Shown piece by piece: positions 8,383 to 17,205 of a stretch of DNA of 64,000 nucleotides. The number at the start of each line of letters is the position of its first letter. Position 1 is the stretch's first letter. The notes beneath the pieces were generated by a model that saw nothing but the letters and a program-made list of their open reading frames with translations, was not told the DNA's origin and ran no database searches. The translations under genes and the position numbers were made by a program. The stretch is from Robertmurraya korlensis NBRC 107688. GTDB lineage: Bacteria; Bacillota; Bacilli; Bacillales; Cytobacillaceae. The stretch covers positions 868,001 through 932,000 of the forward strand of contig NZ_BCVH01000001.1 in NCBI RefSeq assembly GCF_001591645.1, in the 5' to 3' direction.

Positions 8383-8514
8383 ATGTACTTTTCCTATTAC
8401 TACTATAGATTAAACACACATTTTACTAGAAAATAGTTATTTTCCCTCTACCGCTTGTTTTCCTTTGAATACGATACAGTGTAAGTAAAATCTAGTATTA
8501 GGAGGAATTCAAAT

Positions 8515-8811
8515 ATGGGTAACAGATACCGAAATGGGGATGTTGCTGGTGCTTTCGATCGACGCAGATGTGATCGAAATGGGGATGTTGCTGGTGCAAT
8601 GGATAATCGTCGTCGTCGAGACAATAGAAATGGTGACGTGCTAGGTGCTTTTGACGAAGTGGATATCCCAAGAGTTAGAGTACGTGGCTATGTCGATGAA
8701 GAAGATCTTTGTCGTGCTGTGCGTCGTTGTTTACTCAATGATTTAGTAGCTGGTGCACAAGATGACAGAGATGACCACGATCATTGCTGTTGTCATAGAA
8801 GAAGACGCTAG
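8515..8811 (+). CDS. Small Arg/Asp-rich repeat protein of unknown function
   Basis: A 98-residue protein with AGGAGGAATT before the ATG. Residues 6-15, 21-30 and 38-47 are near-identical copies of RNGDVAGAFD (RNGDVAGAMD, RNGDVLGAFD), and LNDLVAGAQDD at about 73-83 looks like a fourth, degraded copy. The end is unusual: DDRDDHDHCCCHRRRR, with three adjacent cysteines flanked by histidines and four terminal arginines, which could bind metal or crosslink. There is no signal peptide or membrane segment. I do not recognise a family. The composition and isolated transcription would suit a spore coat or similar structural protein, but this is speculative. Confidence 0.8.
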   Translation: MGNRYRNGDVAGAFDRRRCDRNGDVAGAMDNRRRRDNRNGDVLGAFDEVDIPRVRVRGYVDEEDLCRAVRRCLLNDLVAGAQDDRDDHDHCCCHRRRR

Positions 8812-8849
8812 TAATAACTGGAGAGATTTCATATTGGTAAATTTTATAA

Positions 8850-8872
8850 GGACGAACCCTATCGGTTCGTCC
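8850..8872. terminator. Hairpin between convergent genes
   Basis: GGACGAACC and GGTTCGTCC form a perfect 9-bp stem between the repeat-protein gene and the convergent unknown membrane protein gene. T-runs are weak on both strands, so termination efficiency is uncertain. Confidence 0.6.
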
Positions 8873-8880
8873 TCCATTTA

Positions 8881-10545
8881 TTATTCAATACTATTAATGG
8901 TTAGCTTTTTCACCGGAAGAAAATCCTCTCCCGAATCCAAATACGTGATAGATACCTTATCTCCACGCTCTAAGTAAATTGCTAGAGGGTTATTTTCGGA
9001 TGATACGGTATAATTCTGTTGATTGCTTAGTAGGAAGGAAACAATGGTATAATCACCAATTCGTTCCTTATAGACACGAATGACCTCTCCGCTCATTTCC
9101 TTTTCTTCGGCCTTTGAGGTTCCATCCAGAGTACTACCTACACGCTGAAGAGCGACCTTGTATTTTTTTAACGCTTCATTCGGTGTTTCAGCATAGGATG
9201 ATATCTCTGGGTTGGCAGCAGAAACAATAAAATAATTTTGCAGGAAACCATTCGAATCAAGAACAGGAGTCAGCCAGCTTGCTTCCCCATAAAAATTATA
9301 TAGAACAGGCATTTCTCCATCCCATTTTTTCTCGATAAATTTCTTTTCAATAATATCAAGAGCTCCTCTGGAATCCATATACGATTCCTCTAAATTCCCC
9401 GTATAAAACGTTGCTTTTCCCGTTCTTGCATTGGTTAACGAGTAACCCAGCATGGAATCCACACCTTCTTTTGGACTCGTAAAATCAGTAAAGTAGTACA
9501 TAACACCGTTTTCGTCAAAAATGGGACTAACATTAGCCTCCGTACCTTCATCGGATGGAAGCTTCACATCTGATTTTCCAAATAAACTATTCCAAAACCC
9601 ATGTACAAAGTTCCCGTAATAGCTATTTTGTAGACTCACAGCTTCAGGAGAGACAGAGCCATCAAGAAATTCAGGTGCTGAATCAAGATCATAGGCTTCT
9701 GTTTTACCAGTTGAGGGATCGACAAGCACGATTCCTTCCGCTTTAAAGCCGTTACGAGCAGACACAAAACCTCCATACGTTCGAATATAATAAGGCGTTC
9801 CATCATCATCTATCTCAAGCTGCACATCTCCGTAGAAGATGTCCATTGGATAGCTGAGACGTATATGACGTTCCAGGTTTTTCTGGAAATAGGAAGATGG
9901 GGTGTACGTCATTCTTGATTGAACAAATTTAGGATTCGCAGAGGAATCTGTTGCACTTAAAGTAAAATATCCTGGTGTTTCACCACCCTTAAACCACTTG
10001 AAAAACCCCGAGAATTCAACGGGAGCAATATAAACAAATTGTCCATTTACTTTCTGTATTTGTAAATTTCCAAGTTCGTAATAACTTGTATTTGGTACCT
10101 GGCCAAAGGCCTTCCTCATCTTGTTTCTAGCAAATTGAGGCGGGACACTCGCTGGAGTCACGCTTTCATCAAAGGCAGGGATTTCTACCTTTTCCTCCAT
10201 CTTAGAAAGGTCAAATTTCTCATCTGCATTAAACACAAAGGCGGTTAAAAAATAAATTCCAATACCAAGTGCTCCAATAGAGATGATTCCTTTCATCTTT
10301 CTTTCTATTCCCTTAGAGGCGACAGCTCCCCCTAGCGATACAAGTAAAACTAACGGCCAAAGAGTACTGATGTTTTGGTCAAGCTTGGTTACATAAAAGA
10401 AGCCGAACACAATCAAAACAATAATGGCTGTAAACGCTAGAGCGATTCCTGTAACCTTCGTTTCTTTTGTCATTTTTGAAAAAGGAATTAAAAGAATGCT
10501 CGAAATAATTCCTGCTAGAAGTGAAAATATAAGAATGTTCCCCAT
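8881..10545 (-). CDS. Membrane-anchored protein with large extracytoplasmic domain, unknown function
   Basis: A 554-residue protein. ATG at 10545 (MGNILIFSLLAG) follows AAAGGGGC; a 20-residue upstream extension to 10605 is hydrophilic and lacks a ribosome binding site, so it is rejected. Four hydrophobic segments occupy roughly the first 110 residues; the remaining 440 residues are soluble, rich in aromatic and beta-forming residues, and probably outside the cell. Phrases such as GFVSARNGFKAEGIVLVDPSTGK and SAANPEISSYAETPNEALKKY recur in the fold, suggesting a repeated beta structure. I do not recognise the family and cannot assign a role. It is transcribed divergently from the next gene. Confidence 0.8.
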   Translation of the reverse strand: MGNILIFSLLAGIISSILLIPFSKMTKETKVTGIALAFTAIIVLIVFGFFYVTKLDQNISTLWPLVLLVSLGGAVASKGIERKMKGIISIGALGIGIYFLTAFVFNADEKFDLSKMEEKVEIPAFDESVTPASVPPQFARNKMRKAFGQVPNTSYYELGNLQIQKVNGQFVYIAPVEFSGFFKWFKGGETPGYFTLSATDSSANPKFVQSRMTYTPSSYFQKNLERHIRLSYPMDIFYGDVQLEIDDDGTPYYIRTYGGFVSARNGFKAEGIVLVDPSTGKTEAYDLDSAPEFLDGSVSPEAVSLQNSYYGNFVHGFWNSLFGKSDVKLPSDEGTEANVSPIFDENGVMYYFTDFTSPKEGVDSMLGYSLTNARTGKATFYTGNLEESYMDSRGALDIIEKKFIEKKWDGEMPVLYNFYGEASWLTPVLDSNGFLQNYFIVSAANPEISSYAETPNEALKKYKVALQRVGSTLDGTSKAEEKEMSGEVIRVYKERIGDYTIVSFLLSNQQNYTVSSENNPLAIYLERGDKVSITYLDSGEDFLPVKKLTINSIE

Positions 10546-10711
10546 GATTAAGCCCCTTTCGGTCGTTTTGTATGTTTTACGGGTGTGAAAGGACTTTTGT
10601 TTCAAGTTTTTAAATTTTGTAATAGGCTTGTAATATATTTACCAAAATCTGAAACTTTTTAATTTTGAAATCGTCTAATAAGTAAGGGAGTTATTTTTAG
10701 GGGGGAGTCAT

Positions 10712-11377
10712 TTGAAAAAGAAAGTTTTGACCGTTTTGTCACTGCTCTTTGTTATTAGTGTTGTTGGTTTTACTCGTTTCTTAGATGTCGGAGCAATTGC
10801 TACTGCCGAAAAGGGATCATCAGCAAGCTCGACCGAGAACCATGATGTTCCTGCTAGAGCAAATGGTACTTTAGGAAAAACAATTGACAACGAGTCAGCT
10901 TTCTTGGTTACTTCTGAAGAAGAAGAGGTAATGGAAGTAGTAGCTGTTGTTTCTGAACCTGCTGTAGAAACCTTGGTGGACAATAAAAAAGAAGAAGAGA
11001 CTCTTGCCCCTAATTCCATTGAATTGTTTGGTTCAACTTTTGAGAAGGTTACAGATGAAAAGTTTTCTGTTTATATAAATATGGCAAATGAAATAGGGGC
11101 AGGCTTTTACGCCATCCCAAATAGTGATGTTTTTTCGATGGTGAAGAATGGAGAAGTTGTATTTCAGATGTCTACTGGTATTAAGGCTGTTCCTTTAGAT
11201 AATGTAGAATTATTGGTTAGTTTACTTGCAAAAAATGAAGAATTTAAAGATGTGGGTCCTATTGAAGAAGATATCCGGAAAGTGGCATCGACAGGGGAAA
11301 CCATCAGTGTTGAAGGCGAAAACTACACGGGATATAGCGTATTTATTCAAGGCGGATGGATTCTCGTGTCGTTCTAA
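10712..11377 (+). CDS. Secreted protein of unknown function
   Basis: A 221-residue protein with a TTG start, supported by AGGGGGGAG immediately upstream. Residues 1-30 form a signal peptide (KKK, then a hydrophobic core VLTVLSLLFVISVVGF). Residues about 35-105 are low-complexity, Glu/Val/Ser-rich and probably unfolded. The last 110 residues form a small domain (ELFGSTFEKVTDEKFSVYI to the end, GGWILVSF). No lipobox cysteine is seen. I do not recognise the domain. It is monocistronic, with a terminator just after it. Confidence 0.75.
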   Translation: MKKKVLTVLSLLFVISVVGFTRFLDVGAIATAEKGSSASSTENHDVPARANGTLGKTIDNESAFLVTSEEEEVMEVVAVVSEPAVETLVDNKKEEETLAPNSIELFGSTFEKVTDEKFSVYINMANEIGAGFYAIPNSDVFSMVKNGEVVFQMSTGIKAVPLDNVELLVSLLAKNEEFKDVGPIEEDIRKVASTGETISVEGENYTGYSVFIQGGWILVSF

Positions 11378-11386
11378 TCAAACAAA

Positions 11387-11412
11387 AGGCCGCCTAAATG
11401 GGGGCTTTTTTC
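11387..11412 (+). terminator. Rho-independent terminator after secreted-protein gene
   Basis: AGGCCGCC and GGGGGCTT pair with one mismatch around TAAAT, followed by TTTTT. Confidence 0.75.
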
Positions 11413-11564
11413 ATTGGAAAAGGATTTTTGCCTCACATTATAAGCAGCCTATAAAATATCTCATCCAGGGGGGAGTGGATGGGAATAAATTGTTTGTTAT
11501 CCCATTCCTTATATACCCTGACATGTGAAAAATAAAACCAAAAAAGATAAAAGCTACAATCAAG

Positions 11565-11623
11565 ACTGTCCACTCCAGGCGGACAAAACCACCGAAACTG
11601 TCCACGAAGGGTGTCTGACACCC
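11565..11623 (-). repeat. Dispersed stop-codon-associated element, copy A
   Basis: Read on the minus strand, this 59-bp element begins with GGGTGTCAGACACCC exactly at the stop codon of the holin-like gene, continues with TTCGTGGACA, and has later TTTGTCC and GGACAGT blocks. The first 24 bases after the initial G are identical to those of copy B at 20184. The palindrome GGGTGTC-T-GACACCC could also act as a terminator stem on the plus strand, where it precedes a T-run. Confidence 0.85.
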
Positions 11624-11874
11624 TATTTTTTTTGGATGGTTTGTTTGACCATTTGGTGACCTAGTACAGCGATTCCCGCTGCGATAATCGCGTTAATGAC
11701 CCCTGTGTAAGAAAACCCCCAAGCTATCACTCCAAATACAAGGGAAAATCCTAATAAGACCCAAATAATAGACCAATTCGGTACACTAGGTGTACGCTTA
11801 AGTGCAAATCCAAGAACCCAAAGAGCAGGGACTAGCATATAATAATTTTCATTTAAAAAGGATGCTAAATCCAT
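11623..11874 (-). CDS. Small holin-like membrane protein (phage holin superfamily)
   Basis: An 83-residue protein from ATG 11874, which follows TTAGGAGGTGAG; longer in-frame extensions upstream lack a ribosome binding site. Two or three hydrophobic helices (YYMLVPALWVLGFAL, WSIIWVLLGFSLVFGVIAWGF, GVINAIIAAGIAVLGHQMV) end in a basic tail VKQTIQKK. The pattern, including the final GHQMVKQ-like end, resembles small phage holins of Gram-positive phages. It faces a YvrJ gene in divergent orientation; no other phage genes are near, so it is probably a domesticated remnant. A function in lysis is not shown. Confidence 0.75.
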   Translation of the reverse strand: MDLASFLNENYYMLVPALWVLGFALKRTPSVPNWSIIWVLLGFSLVFGVIAWGFSYTGVINAIIAAGIAVLGHQMVKQTIQKK

Positions 11875-12074
11875 TTTCTCACCTCCTAACCGTTCTACTA
11901 ACATGATATGAAGGCTTGTCGATAATGGTTTCATGCTCATGTCCTCAAAATGAAAAATATTCTTATTCAACGACCTGTCCAAATGAGTACGTCTGGTATA
12001 TATAGAAGGTACAGGGTTACTAGGGATTAAAAACACCTACACCTTAATATCAAGAAGAAAGGAGATGGAAGCTA

Positions 12075-12218
12075 GTGGAACAACTAATCGGGTTCATTAG
12101 TGACGTCGGGTTTCCGATCGTAGTGACTCTATACTTGCTTCATCGAGTGGAAGCAAAGTTAGATGCAGTAGTACAATCCATCCAAAGTCTACCTGACCGT
12201 ATTCGTGAATTCAATTAG
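12075..12218 (+). CDS. YvrJ-family small protein
   Basis: A 47-residue protein with a GTG start, preceded by AAAGGAG at 12058-12064. It reads MEQLIGFISDVGFPIVVTLY, then a hydrophobic-to-amphipathic helix (LLHRVEAKLDAVVQSIQSLPDRI). The GFPIVVTLYLLHRVE core with a following helix matches the YvrJ family of very short Bacillales proteins (one transmembrane segment). Family function is unknown; members occur next to phage holin genes and in chromosomal remnants. Its divergent neighbour at 11623-11874 is holin-like, which supports the call. Confidence 0.8.
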   Translation: MEQLIGFISDVGFPIVVTLYLLHRVEAKLDAVVQSIQSLPDRIREFN

Positions 12219-12269
12219 TATTTATTTTTTTAATTTTCTAAATATTGTACGCAAAACAGTCCGATTTCC

Positions 12270-12298
12270 TTGACAGAAATAGGTGATAATGCTAAATT
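12270..12298 (+). promoter_or_regulatory. Probable promoter of the cold shock gene
   Basis: A perfect -35 TTGACA at 12270-12275, 17-bp spacer and TAAATT at 12293-12298. The resulting untranslated leader of about 130 bases (to 12437) is long, as is usual for cold shock genes, whose leaders control mRNA stability and translation in the cold. Confidence 0.55.
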
Positions 12299-12437
12299 TA
12301 GGGTAACCGTTCTGCACCGTGTTAGAGTTTTTGTACGACTTTGTTCCACTTTTGGATGAGTAATGTTTGCAAATGCTAGACGTTGTAAATGGTAAATTTA
12401 AGGCATGGCTTTCAACAGCCATTAGGGGGATTTTGAG

Positions 12438-12638
12438 ATGAAAAACGGAAAAGTAAAATGGTTCAATGCTGAAAAAGGTTTCGGTTTTATCGAAACTGAA
12501 GACGGTAACGACGTATTCGTTCATTACTCTGCCATCCAAGCTGAAGGTTTCAAAACACTAGAAGAAGGCCAAGAAGTAATATTTGAAGTAGTAGAAGGGG
12601 CACGTGGACCTCAAGCTGCAAACGTATCAAAAAAATAA
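12438..12638 (+). CDS. Cold shock protein of the CspA/CspB family
   Basis: A complete 66-residue cold shock domain. RNA-binding motif RNP1 is seen as KGFGFIE and RNP2 as VFVHYSAI, with the family opening [14 protein letters not shown] and the GPQAANV end. It binds single-stranded RNA and DNA and melts RNA structure. A GGGGGA site lies just before the ATG, and a long leader plus own terminator make it a single-gene unit. The paralogue (B, C or D) cannot be decided from this sequence alone. Confidence 0.97.
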   Translation: MKNGKVKWFNAEKGFGFIETEDGNDVFVHYSAIQAEGFKTLEEGQEVIFEVVEGARGPQAANVSKK

Positions 12639-12653
12639 TTCTAATACCTTTTC

Positions 12654-12697
12654 AAGCAGTTTGACCACTTGCGGTTAAGCTGCTTTTTTATTTTTTT
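12654..12697 (+). terminator. Rho-independent terminator after cold shock gene
   Basis: Thirteen-base arms from AAGCAGTTTGACC and GGTTAAGCTGCTT pair with two imperfect positions, followed by two long T-runs. Confidence 0.88.
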
Positions 12698-12734
12698 CAG
12701 AAATTAAGAACTTACAAAAATATGTAAAGAAAAA

Positions 12735-12756
12735 CGAATGCACGTTCTGTTATAAT
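12735..12756 (+). promoter_or_regulatory. LexA-like box overlapping the sbcDC promoter
   Basis: CGAATGCACGTTCT at 12735-12748 matches the Bacillus LexA (DinR) box CGAAC-N4-GTTCG at all but two positions, and matches the purine/pyrimidine preferences of the centre. It abuts TGTTATAAT, an extended -10 with TATAAT at 12751-12756; there is no good -35. A repressor here would cover the core promoter. Confidence 0.55.
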
Positions 12757-12789
12757 AGAGAAATACACTAGACAAACGAGGTGGAAGGG

Positions 12790-13929
12790 TTGAAATTTAT
12801 TCATACAGCGGATTGGCATTTAGGAAAGCTTGTCCACGGTATATATATGACGGACGACCAGAGAGAAGTATTAACCCAATTTATACAAGTGGTTGCAGAG
12901 GAACAGCCAGACGCTGTTGTCATTGCGGGAGACCTTTACGATCGCTCTGTCCCACCGACGGAAGCAGTTGAACTACTTGACCAAGTATTATTTGAAATCA
13001 ATGTGGGACTAAATATTCCCGTAGTAGCCATTGCCGGAAACCACGATAGTGCAGAACGTTTATCCTTTGGTACGTCATGGTATCGAAATAGCCGGTTGTA
13101 CTTAACAGGTAAACCAGAAGCGACCTTTCAACCAGTTCAAATAAATGGTGTGAACTTTTACTGTGTTCCTTATGCAGAGCCTGGTATCATTCGTCAATTA
13201 TTAAACGAAGACTCCATTCATAGCCACCAGGAAGCCATGAAGCGAATCGTTGGAAAAATAGAGGAGCAGTTAAACCCCAACGAACCAAATGTATTTGTCG
13301 GACATGCCTTCGTGCTAGGGGGGGAATCGACGGATTCGGAGCGCTCCTTATCCGTAGGAGGTTCCGGATGTGTGACTCAGGATGTGTTTTCTCCTTTTCA
13401 TTATACTGCGTTAGGTCATTTACACAGCCCTGATGCGATTAAGCATGATAAAATCTTTTATTCTGGATCTCTATTAAAATATTCCTTCTCAGAAGCGAAA
13501 CAGAAAAAATCCATTCAGATTGTTGAGATGGATGATAAAGGGGTATTTTCGATTCGTTACCGTTCGTTAACACCGAAGCAGGACATGCGTGAATTAGTTG
13601 GGTATTTAGACGAACTATTAGATACGAGCTATTATGAAAAGCAGAAAGTGGATGATTATTTAAGCATTACTTTGCTAGACGAGGGCTCCTTACTTGATCC
13701 AATTGGAAAGCTTCGTCATGTCTATCCAAATGTCCTCCATTTAGAAAGACAAACCGTTCTAAAAGACATGAAAGATAAGAGACAAATCACCTCGATTGGC
13801 CAGGAAAGAAAATCAGAACTAGACCTATTCGAACAGTTTTATAAGGAAATGACGTCAGAAGAATTCTCCCATGAAAAGAAAACGATTATGGCAGGGGTCA
13901 TCGAGAGTGTCTTAAAGGAGGAGCAATAA
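12790..13929 (+). CDS. sbcD: Exonuclease SbcCD, subunit D (Mre11-type nuclease)
   Basis: A 379-residue calcineurin-like nuclease. The opening MKFIHTADWHLGK has the metal ligands D and H, followed by GDLYDRS, GNHDS and the later GHAF and GHLHS motifs, the five phosphoesterase motifs in order. TTG 12790 is chosen over GTG 12781 because GAGGTGG lies at the right distance and the family N-terminus begins there. With SbcC it opens DNA hairpins and trims blocked ends during double-strand break repair. The sbcC ATG lies one base after this stop, so the two are coupled. A LexA-like box overlaps the promoter. Confidence 0.95.
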   Translation: MKFIHTADWHLGKLVHGIYMTDDQREVLTQFIQVVAEEQPDAVVIAGDLYDRSVPPTEAVELLDQVLFEINVGLNIPVVAIAGNHDSAERLSFGTSWYRNSRLYLTGKPEATFQPVQINGVNFYCVPYAEPGIIRQLLNEDSIHSHQEAMKRIVGKIEEQLNPNEPNVFVGHAFVLGGESTDSERSLSVGGSGCVTQDVFSPFHYTALGHLHSPDAIKHDKIFYSGSLLKYSFSEAKQKKSIQIVEMDDKGVFSIRYRSLTPKQDMRELVGYLDELLDTSYYEKQKVDDYLSITLLDEGSLLDPIGKLRHVYPNVLHLERQTVLKDMKDKRQITSIGQERKSELDLFEQFYKEMTSEEFSHEKKTIMAGVIESVLKEEQ

Positions 13930-13930
13930 T

Positions 13931-16900
13931 ATGAGACCTTTGAAACTAACGATGCAGGCATTTGGCCCATACTCTCGTACAGAGGTTATCGATTTTTCCG
14001 AGCTAGGAAACCGAACAATGTTTGTCATCTCAGGGAAAACGGGTTCAGGGAAAACAACTATTTTTGATGGAATTAGCTATGCGATCTATGGAAAAGCGAG
14101 TGGGGAGGATCGAAATGGTACCGAGCTTCGAAGCCAATTTGCCGACAACGATACATTAACAGAGGTATCATTGGAATTTCGCCTCCGTGGCAAAACGTAT
14201 GAAATTAGCCGTTCTCCACAGCAGGAAAAGAAAAAATCACGTGGTGAAGGCGTAACCTCCATCGGGGCAAAAGCGGAATTATATGTATACGATGAGGACG
14301 GTAAGAAGCGAATCCTTGCATCAAATGTTCGTGATGTGGAAGAAAAGATCAAACAAATCATGTTGATTGATAGCAATCAGTTCCGACAAATTATTATGAT
14401 TCCTCAAGGAGAATTTAGAAAGCTATTAACCTCTGACAGCAAAGAAAAGGAAGCCATTTTGCAACGTTTATTCCATACACAGCTGTATAAGAGAATCGAG
14501 GAAAACTTGAAAGAAAATGCGGCTTCCTTAAAAGCAGCAGTAGAAAAACAACTCGCAGACCGAAACTTAGCAATTCGGAAAATTCACGCTCTGTTTTCTG
14601 AAGATTTGCAGGGATATATGGAAGCGGGGAGTACAAATGATTTGGTCATTGTTCCTGCGTTAATAGAAGAAATCCAAGCAATGTCTGAACAAATCTCGTT
14701 ATTTGAAAAGGAAATGGTCGAAAAGGAGCAATTCCGTCAAGTAGAACAAAAAAAGCTCTATGATGCACAAGCTATCATTAAACAGTTCGAATCAAGGGAA
14801 GCGGCCCTTAAAAACAAGGGGCACCTTGAAAGCCAAAAGGATTTGTTTGACAAAAAAAGCTCCAATGTAGAATTGGGGAAGAAGGCCATTTTGCTACTAC
14901 AGCAGGAGCAATTATGTGCTAGGTTAAAAAAAGAATTAACAGCTTACGAAACACAAGCGAATGACTTGCATTTAAAGCAAAAGAATTTACTAGAAGCCGT
15001 GCAAAAATTAGAAGCAGAATGGCAAGTTGAAAAGGGGAAAGAACCAGAAAAAAAGGCATTAGAGGAAAGTCTTCATAAGCTAAAATCCTTAAAGGATGAC
15101 GTTTTTTCTTATGCTAGACTCGAGGCCGAAATTCGATCGCTAAAAAACCAATGTAAAAAGCTTGAAGAGGACAAGCTGGTGGCTGAGAAAAAGGGACCAG
15201 AAATTGACAACCGTATCCGCTTATACACTGAGAAAAAAGAAGAAATAGATGCAAGCAAACTTGTTTTTCTAGAAAATAAAAGCTTTCTTGACAAGCTACA
15301 GCGTCAAGTAGAACTAATTTCAAATTTAGAAAAACAGAGGGACAGCTTGTTGATTCATGAAGAAGGGTTAAATAGGAAACGGCTTGAGTTTGAACGGTCA
15401 ACAGCGCGTTACTTGGATTCCAAATCCCTCGTTGAAGAACTAGAGAGCAGTTGGATGCATGGACAAGCTTCTATTTTAGCAAGTAAGCTTCAAGAGGGAG
15501 CCCCCTGTCCTGTCTGTGGATCAGAACATCATCCACAACCAACTCATCAAACCGAGAAATCTATCCCTAATGAAACCGACTTGAAAGCGGCCAAGCAACA
15601 ACATGAATTATTAGAAAAAGACAGGAACGAAATACAATCACAGGTATTTAAGTTTCAATCAAGTGTGGAAGCCTCCACACTATTAGTCTCTCAAACATTA
15701 GAATCGTTACAAGTTAGTAATCCTGACTTTAAGATTGAAGAACTTTCTACTTTTAAAGAGACGATTATTAGTAAGAAAAAGGAAGTCGAGGCTGCGCAAT
15801 CAAAATTACAATCAGGTCTTGAACAGCTTGATGGTATTGTGGAGGGATTAAGAAAGCTAGAAAAGGCTAAGGAAGAGTGGACACAAAAGGTCAAAGAACT
15901 AGACGGTTCCTACCAAGAAACTCGGCTCTCTTTTGCAGAAAAAAACAGTCATTTTACTAGACTTCAGGAATCGATTCCCGAATCCCTTCGTTCTATTGAT
16001 GCATTCGAGCGAGAAGTAAACCGTCAGATGGACAAATTACAGGGACTCAACGCTAAGCTAGAACAGGCTCAAAATTCACTGCAAAACTCTAAAGTCTCTC
16101 TTTCCACTATAGAAGGACAACTTCAGTCCGTACTACAGTCAAAAGAGACAAAGCAAGCTGAGCTTCAAGTGGAACGGCAAGTGTTTAAGGAAAAACTTGA
16201 ACAACAAGGCTTTCAAAACTATAAGCAATACGAGATAGCGAAACGTTCCGAGTTGGAGCTGCAACAGATGGAAACTGAGATTTCAAACTATCGTGAATCA
16301 CTACGTTCAGCAACCGACCGCTACTTAGAGTTAGAAGCATTGTTAAAAGATGTGCCATTGCCTAATATTCATGAATTAACTGATATCATTGAACAAGCGA
16401 CAAAGGAAATGAAGCACATTGATAACCAAAAGAGTGACTTAAGCTTTAAGAAGAGAGAAAATGAACAGATTTTAGAAACCATTCATTCCTTGAATAAAGA
16501 AATGAAGCAATTTGAACAACAATACAAAATCATTGGAAACCTTGCAGATATTTCTAAGGGCAATAATAATCTTCGAATTACATTTGAGAGATACGTTCTT
16601 GGTTCTTTTTTAGACGACATTTTACGTGAAGCTAATGGTCGATTACTAAAAATGACGAATGGAAGGTTTCAACTACTTCGAAAAATGGATAAATCAAAAG
16701 GGAACACACAAAGCGGGCTTGAGCTCCTCGTCGTAGACTCTTATACAGGGCAAGAACGTCATGTGAAGACATTATCAGGTGGTGAGAGCTTTAAGGCCTC
16801 ACTCTCCTTAGCACTCGGGCTAGCGGATGTTGTCCAGAATTATGCAGGGGGTGTCTCGCTAGAAACGATGTTTATTGACGAAGGATTTGGGACGTTAGAC

Positions 16901-17068
16901 CCTGAATCGCTAGATCAAGCCATCGAGGCACTTATTGACATCCAGAGTAGTGGACGCCTTGTGGGGATTATTTCACACGTACCTGAGCTAAAGGAACGCA
17001 TTGATGCTCGCTTAGAGGTTGTGTCTAGTCAAAGCGGAAGTACAACTAATTTCCAATTTATTAATTAA
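13931..17068 (+). CDS. sbcC: Exonuclease SbcCD, subunit C (Rad50-type ATPase)
   Basis: A 1045-residue SMC-like ATPase. Walker A is seen as GKTGSGKTTIFDG near residue 40, a zinc hook CPVC near residue 525 in the middle of two long antiparallel coiled coils, the ABC signature LSGGESFKASL near residue 955, and Walker B MFIDEGFGTLD near residue 985. The ATPase works the DNA-gripping clamp of SbcCD. It is translationally coupled to sbcD and followed by a terminator. Length and motif order are normal for the family. Confidence 0.96.
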   Translation: MRPLKLTMQAFGPYSRTEVIDFSELGNRTMFVISGKTGSGKTTIFDGISYAIYGKASGEDRNGTELRSQFADNDTLTEVSLEFRLRGKTYEISRSPQQEKKKSRGEGVTSIGAKAELYVYDEDGKKRILASNVRDVEEKIKQIMLIDSNQFRQIIMIPQGEFRKLLTSDSKEKEAILQRLFHTQLYKRIEENLKENAASLKAAVEKQLADRNLAIRKIHALFSEDLQGYMEAGSTNDLVIVPALIEEIQAMSEQISLFEKEMVEKEQFRQVEQKKLYDAQAIIKQFESREAALKNKGHLESQKDLFDKKSSNVELGKKAILLLQQEQLCARLKKELTAYETQANDLHLKQKNLLEAVQKLEAEWQVEKGKEPEKKALEESLHKLKSLKDDVFSYARLEAEIRSLKNQCKKLEEDKLVAEKKGPEIDNRIRLYTEKKEEIDASKLVFLENKSFLDKLQRQVELISNLEKQRDSLLIHEEGLNRKRLEFERSTARYLDSKSLVEELESSWMHGQASILASKLQEGAPCPVCGSEHHPQPTHQTEKSIPNETDLKAAKQQHELLEKDRNEIQSQVFKFQSSVEASTLLVSQTLESLQVSNPDFKIEELSTFKETIISKKKEVEAAQSKLQSGLEQLDGIVEGLRKLEKAKEEWTQKVKELDGSYQETRLSFAEKNSHFTRLQESIPESLRSIDAFEREVNRQMDKLQGLNAKLEQAQNSLQNSKVSLSTIEGQLQSVLQSKETKQAELQVERQVFKEKLEQQGFQNYKQYEIAKRSELELQQMETEISNYRESLRSATDRYLELEALLKDVPLPNIHELTDIIEQATKEMKHIDNQKSDLSFKKRENEQILETIHSLNKEMKQFEQQYKIIGNLADISKGNNNLRITFERYVLGSFLDDILREANGRLLKMTNGRFQLLRKMDKSKGNTQSGLELLVVDSYTGQERHVKTLSGGESFKASLSLALGLADVVQNYAGGVSLETMFIDEGFGTLDPESLDQAIEALIDIQSSGRLVGIISHVPELKERIDARLEVVSSQSGSTTNFQFIN

Positions 17069-17077
17069 ACAAAACTG

Positions 17078-17112
17078 GGAGTAAAGGGATGATTTCGCCT
17101 TTACTCCTTTTT
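17078..17112 (+). terminator. Rho-independent terminator after sbcC
   Basis: GGAGTAAAGG (17078-17087) pairs perfectly with CCTTTACTCC (17098-17107), followed by TTTTTA. Confidence 0.9.
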
Positions 17113-17205
17113 ATTTGTTTATAAGGGGGATAGAATAGAAATAATTGGTATGAATGAAAAGGAAGCATATTATGTTGTTATAAGACCTTAGTTAGGAGCG
17201 AGAGA

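Noticed and set aside
8440-8514. Sporulation promoter (SigE or SigK) before the repeat-protein gene
   Set aside because: GATACAGT resembles a SigE -10, but no matching -35 at the right distance was found.
10546-10605. N-terminal extension of the unknown membrane protein to 10605
   Set aside because: The added residues are hydrophilic and lack a ribosome binding site, whereas ATG 10545 follows AAAGGGGC.
14086-15401. Long minus-strand open frames inside sbcC
   Set aside because: They are shadows of the coiled-coil gene on the other strand, with no ribosome binding site and skewed composition.
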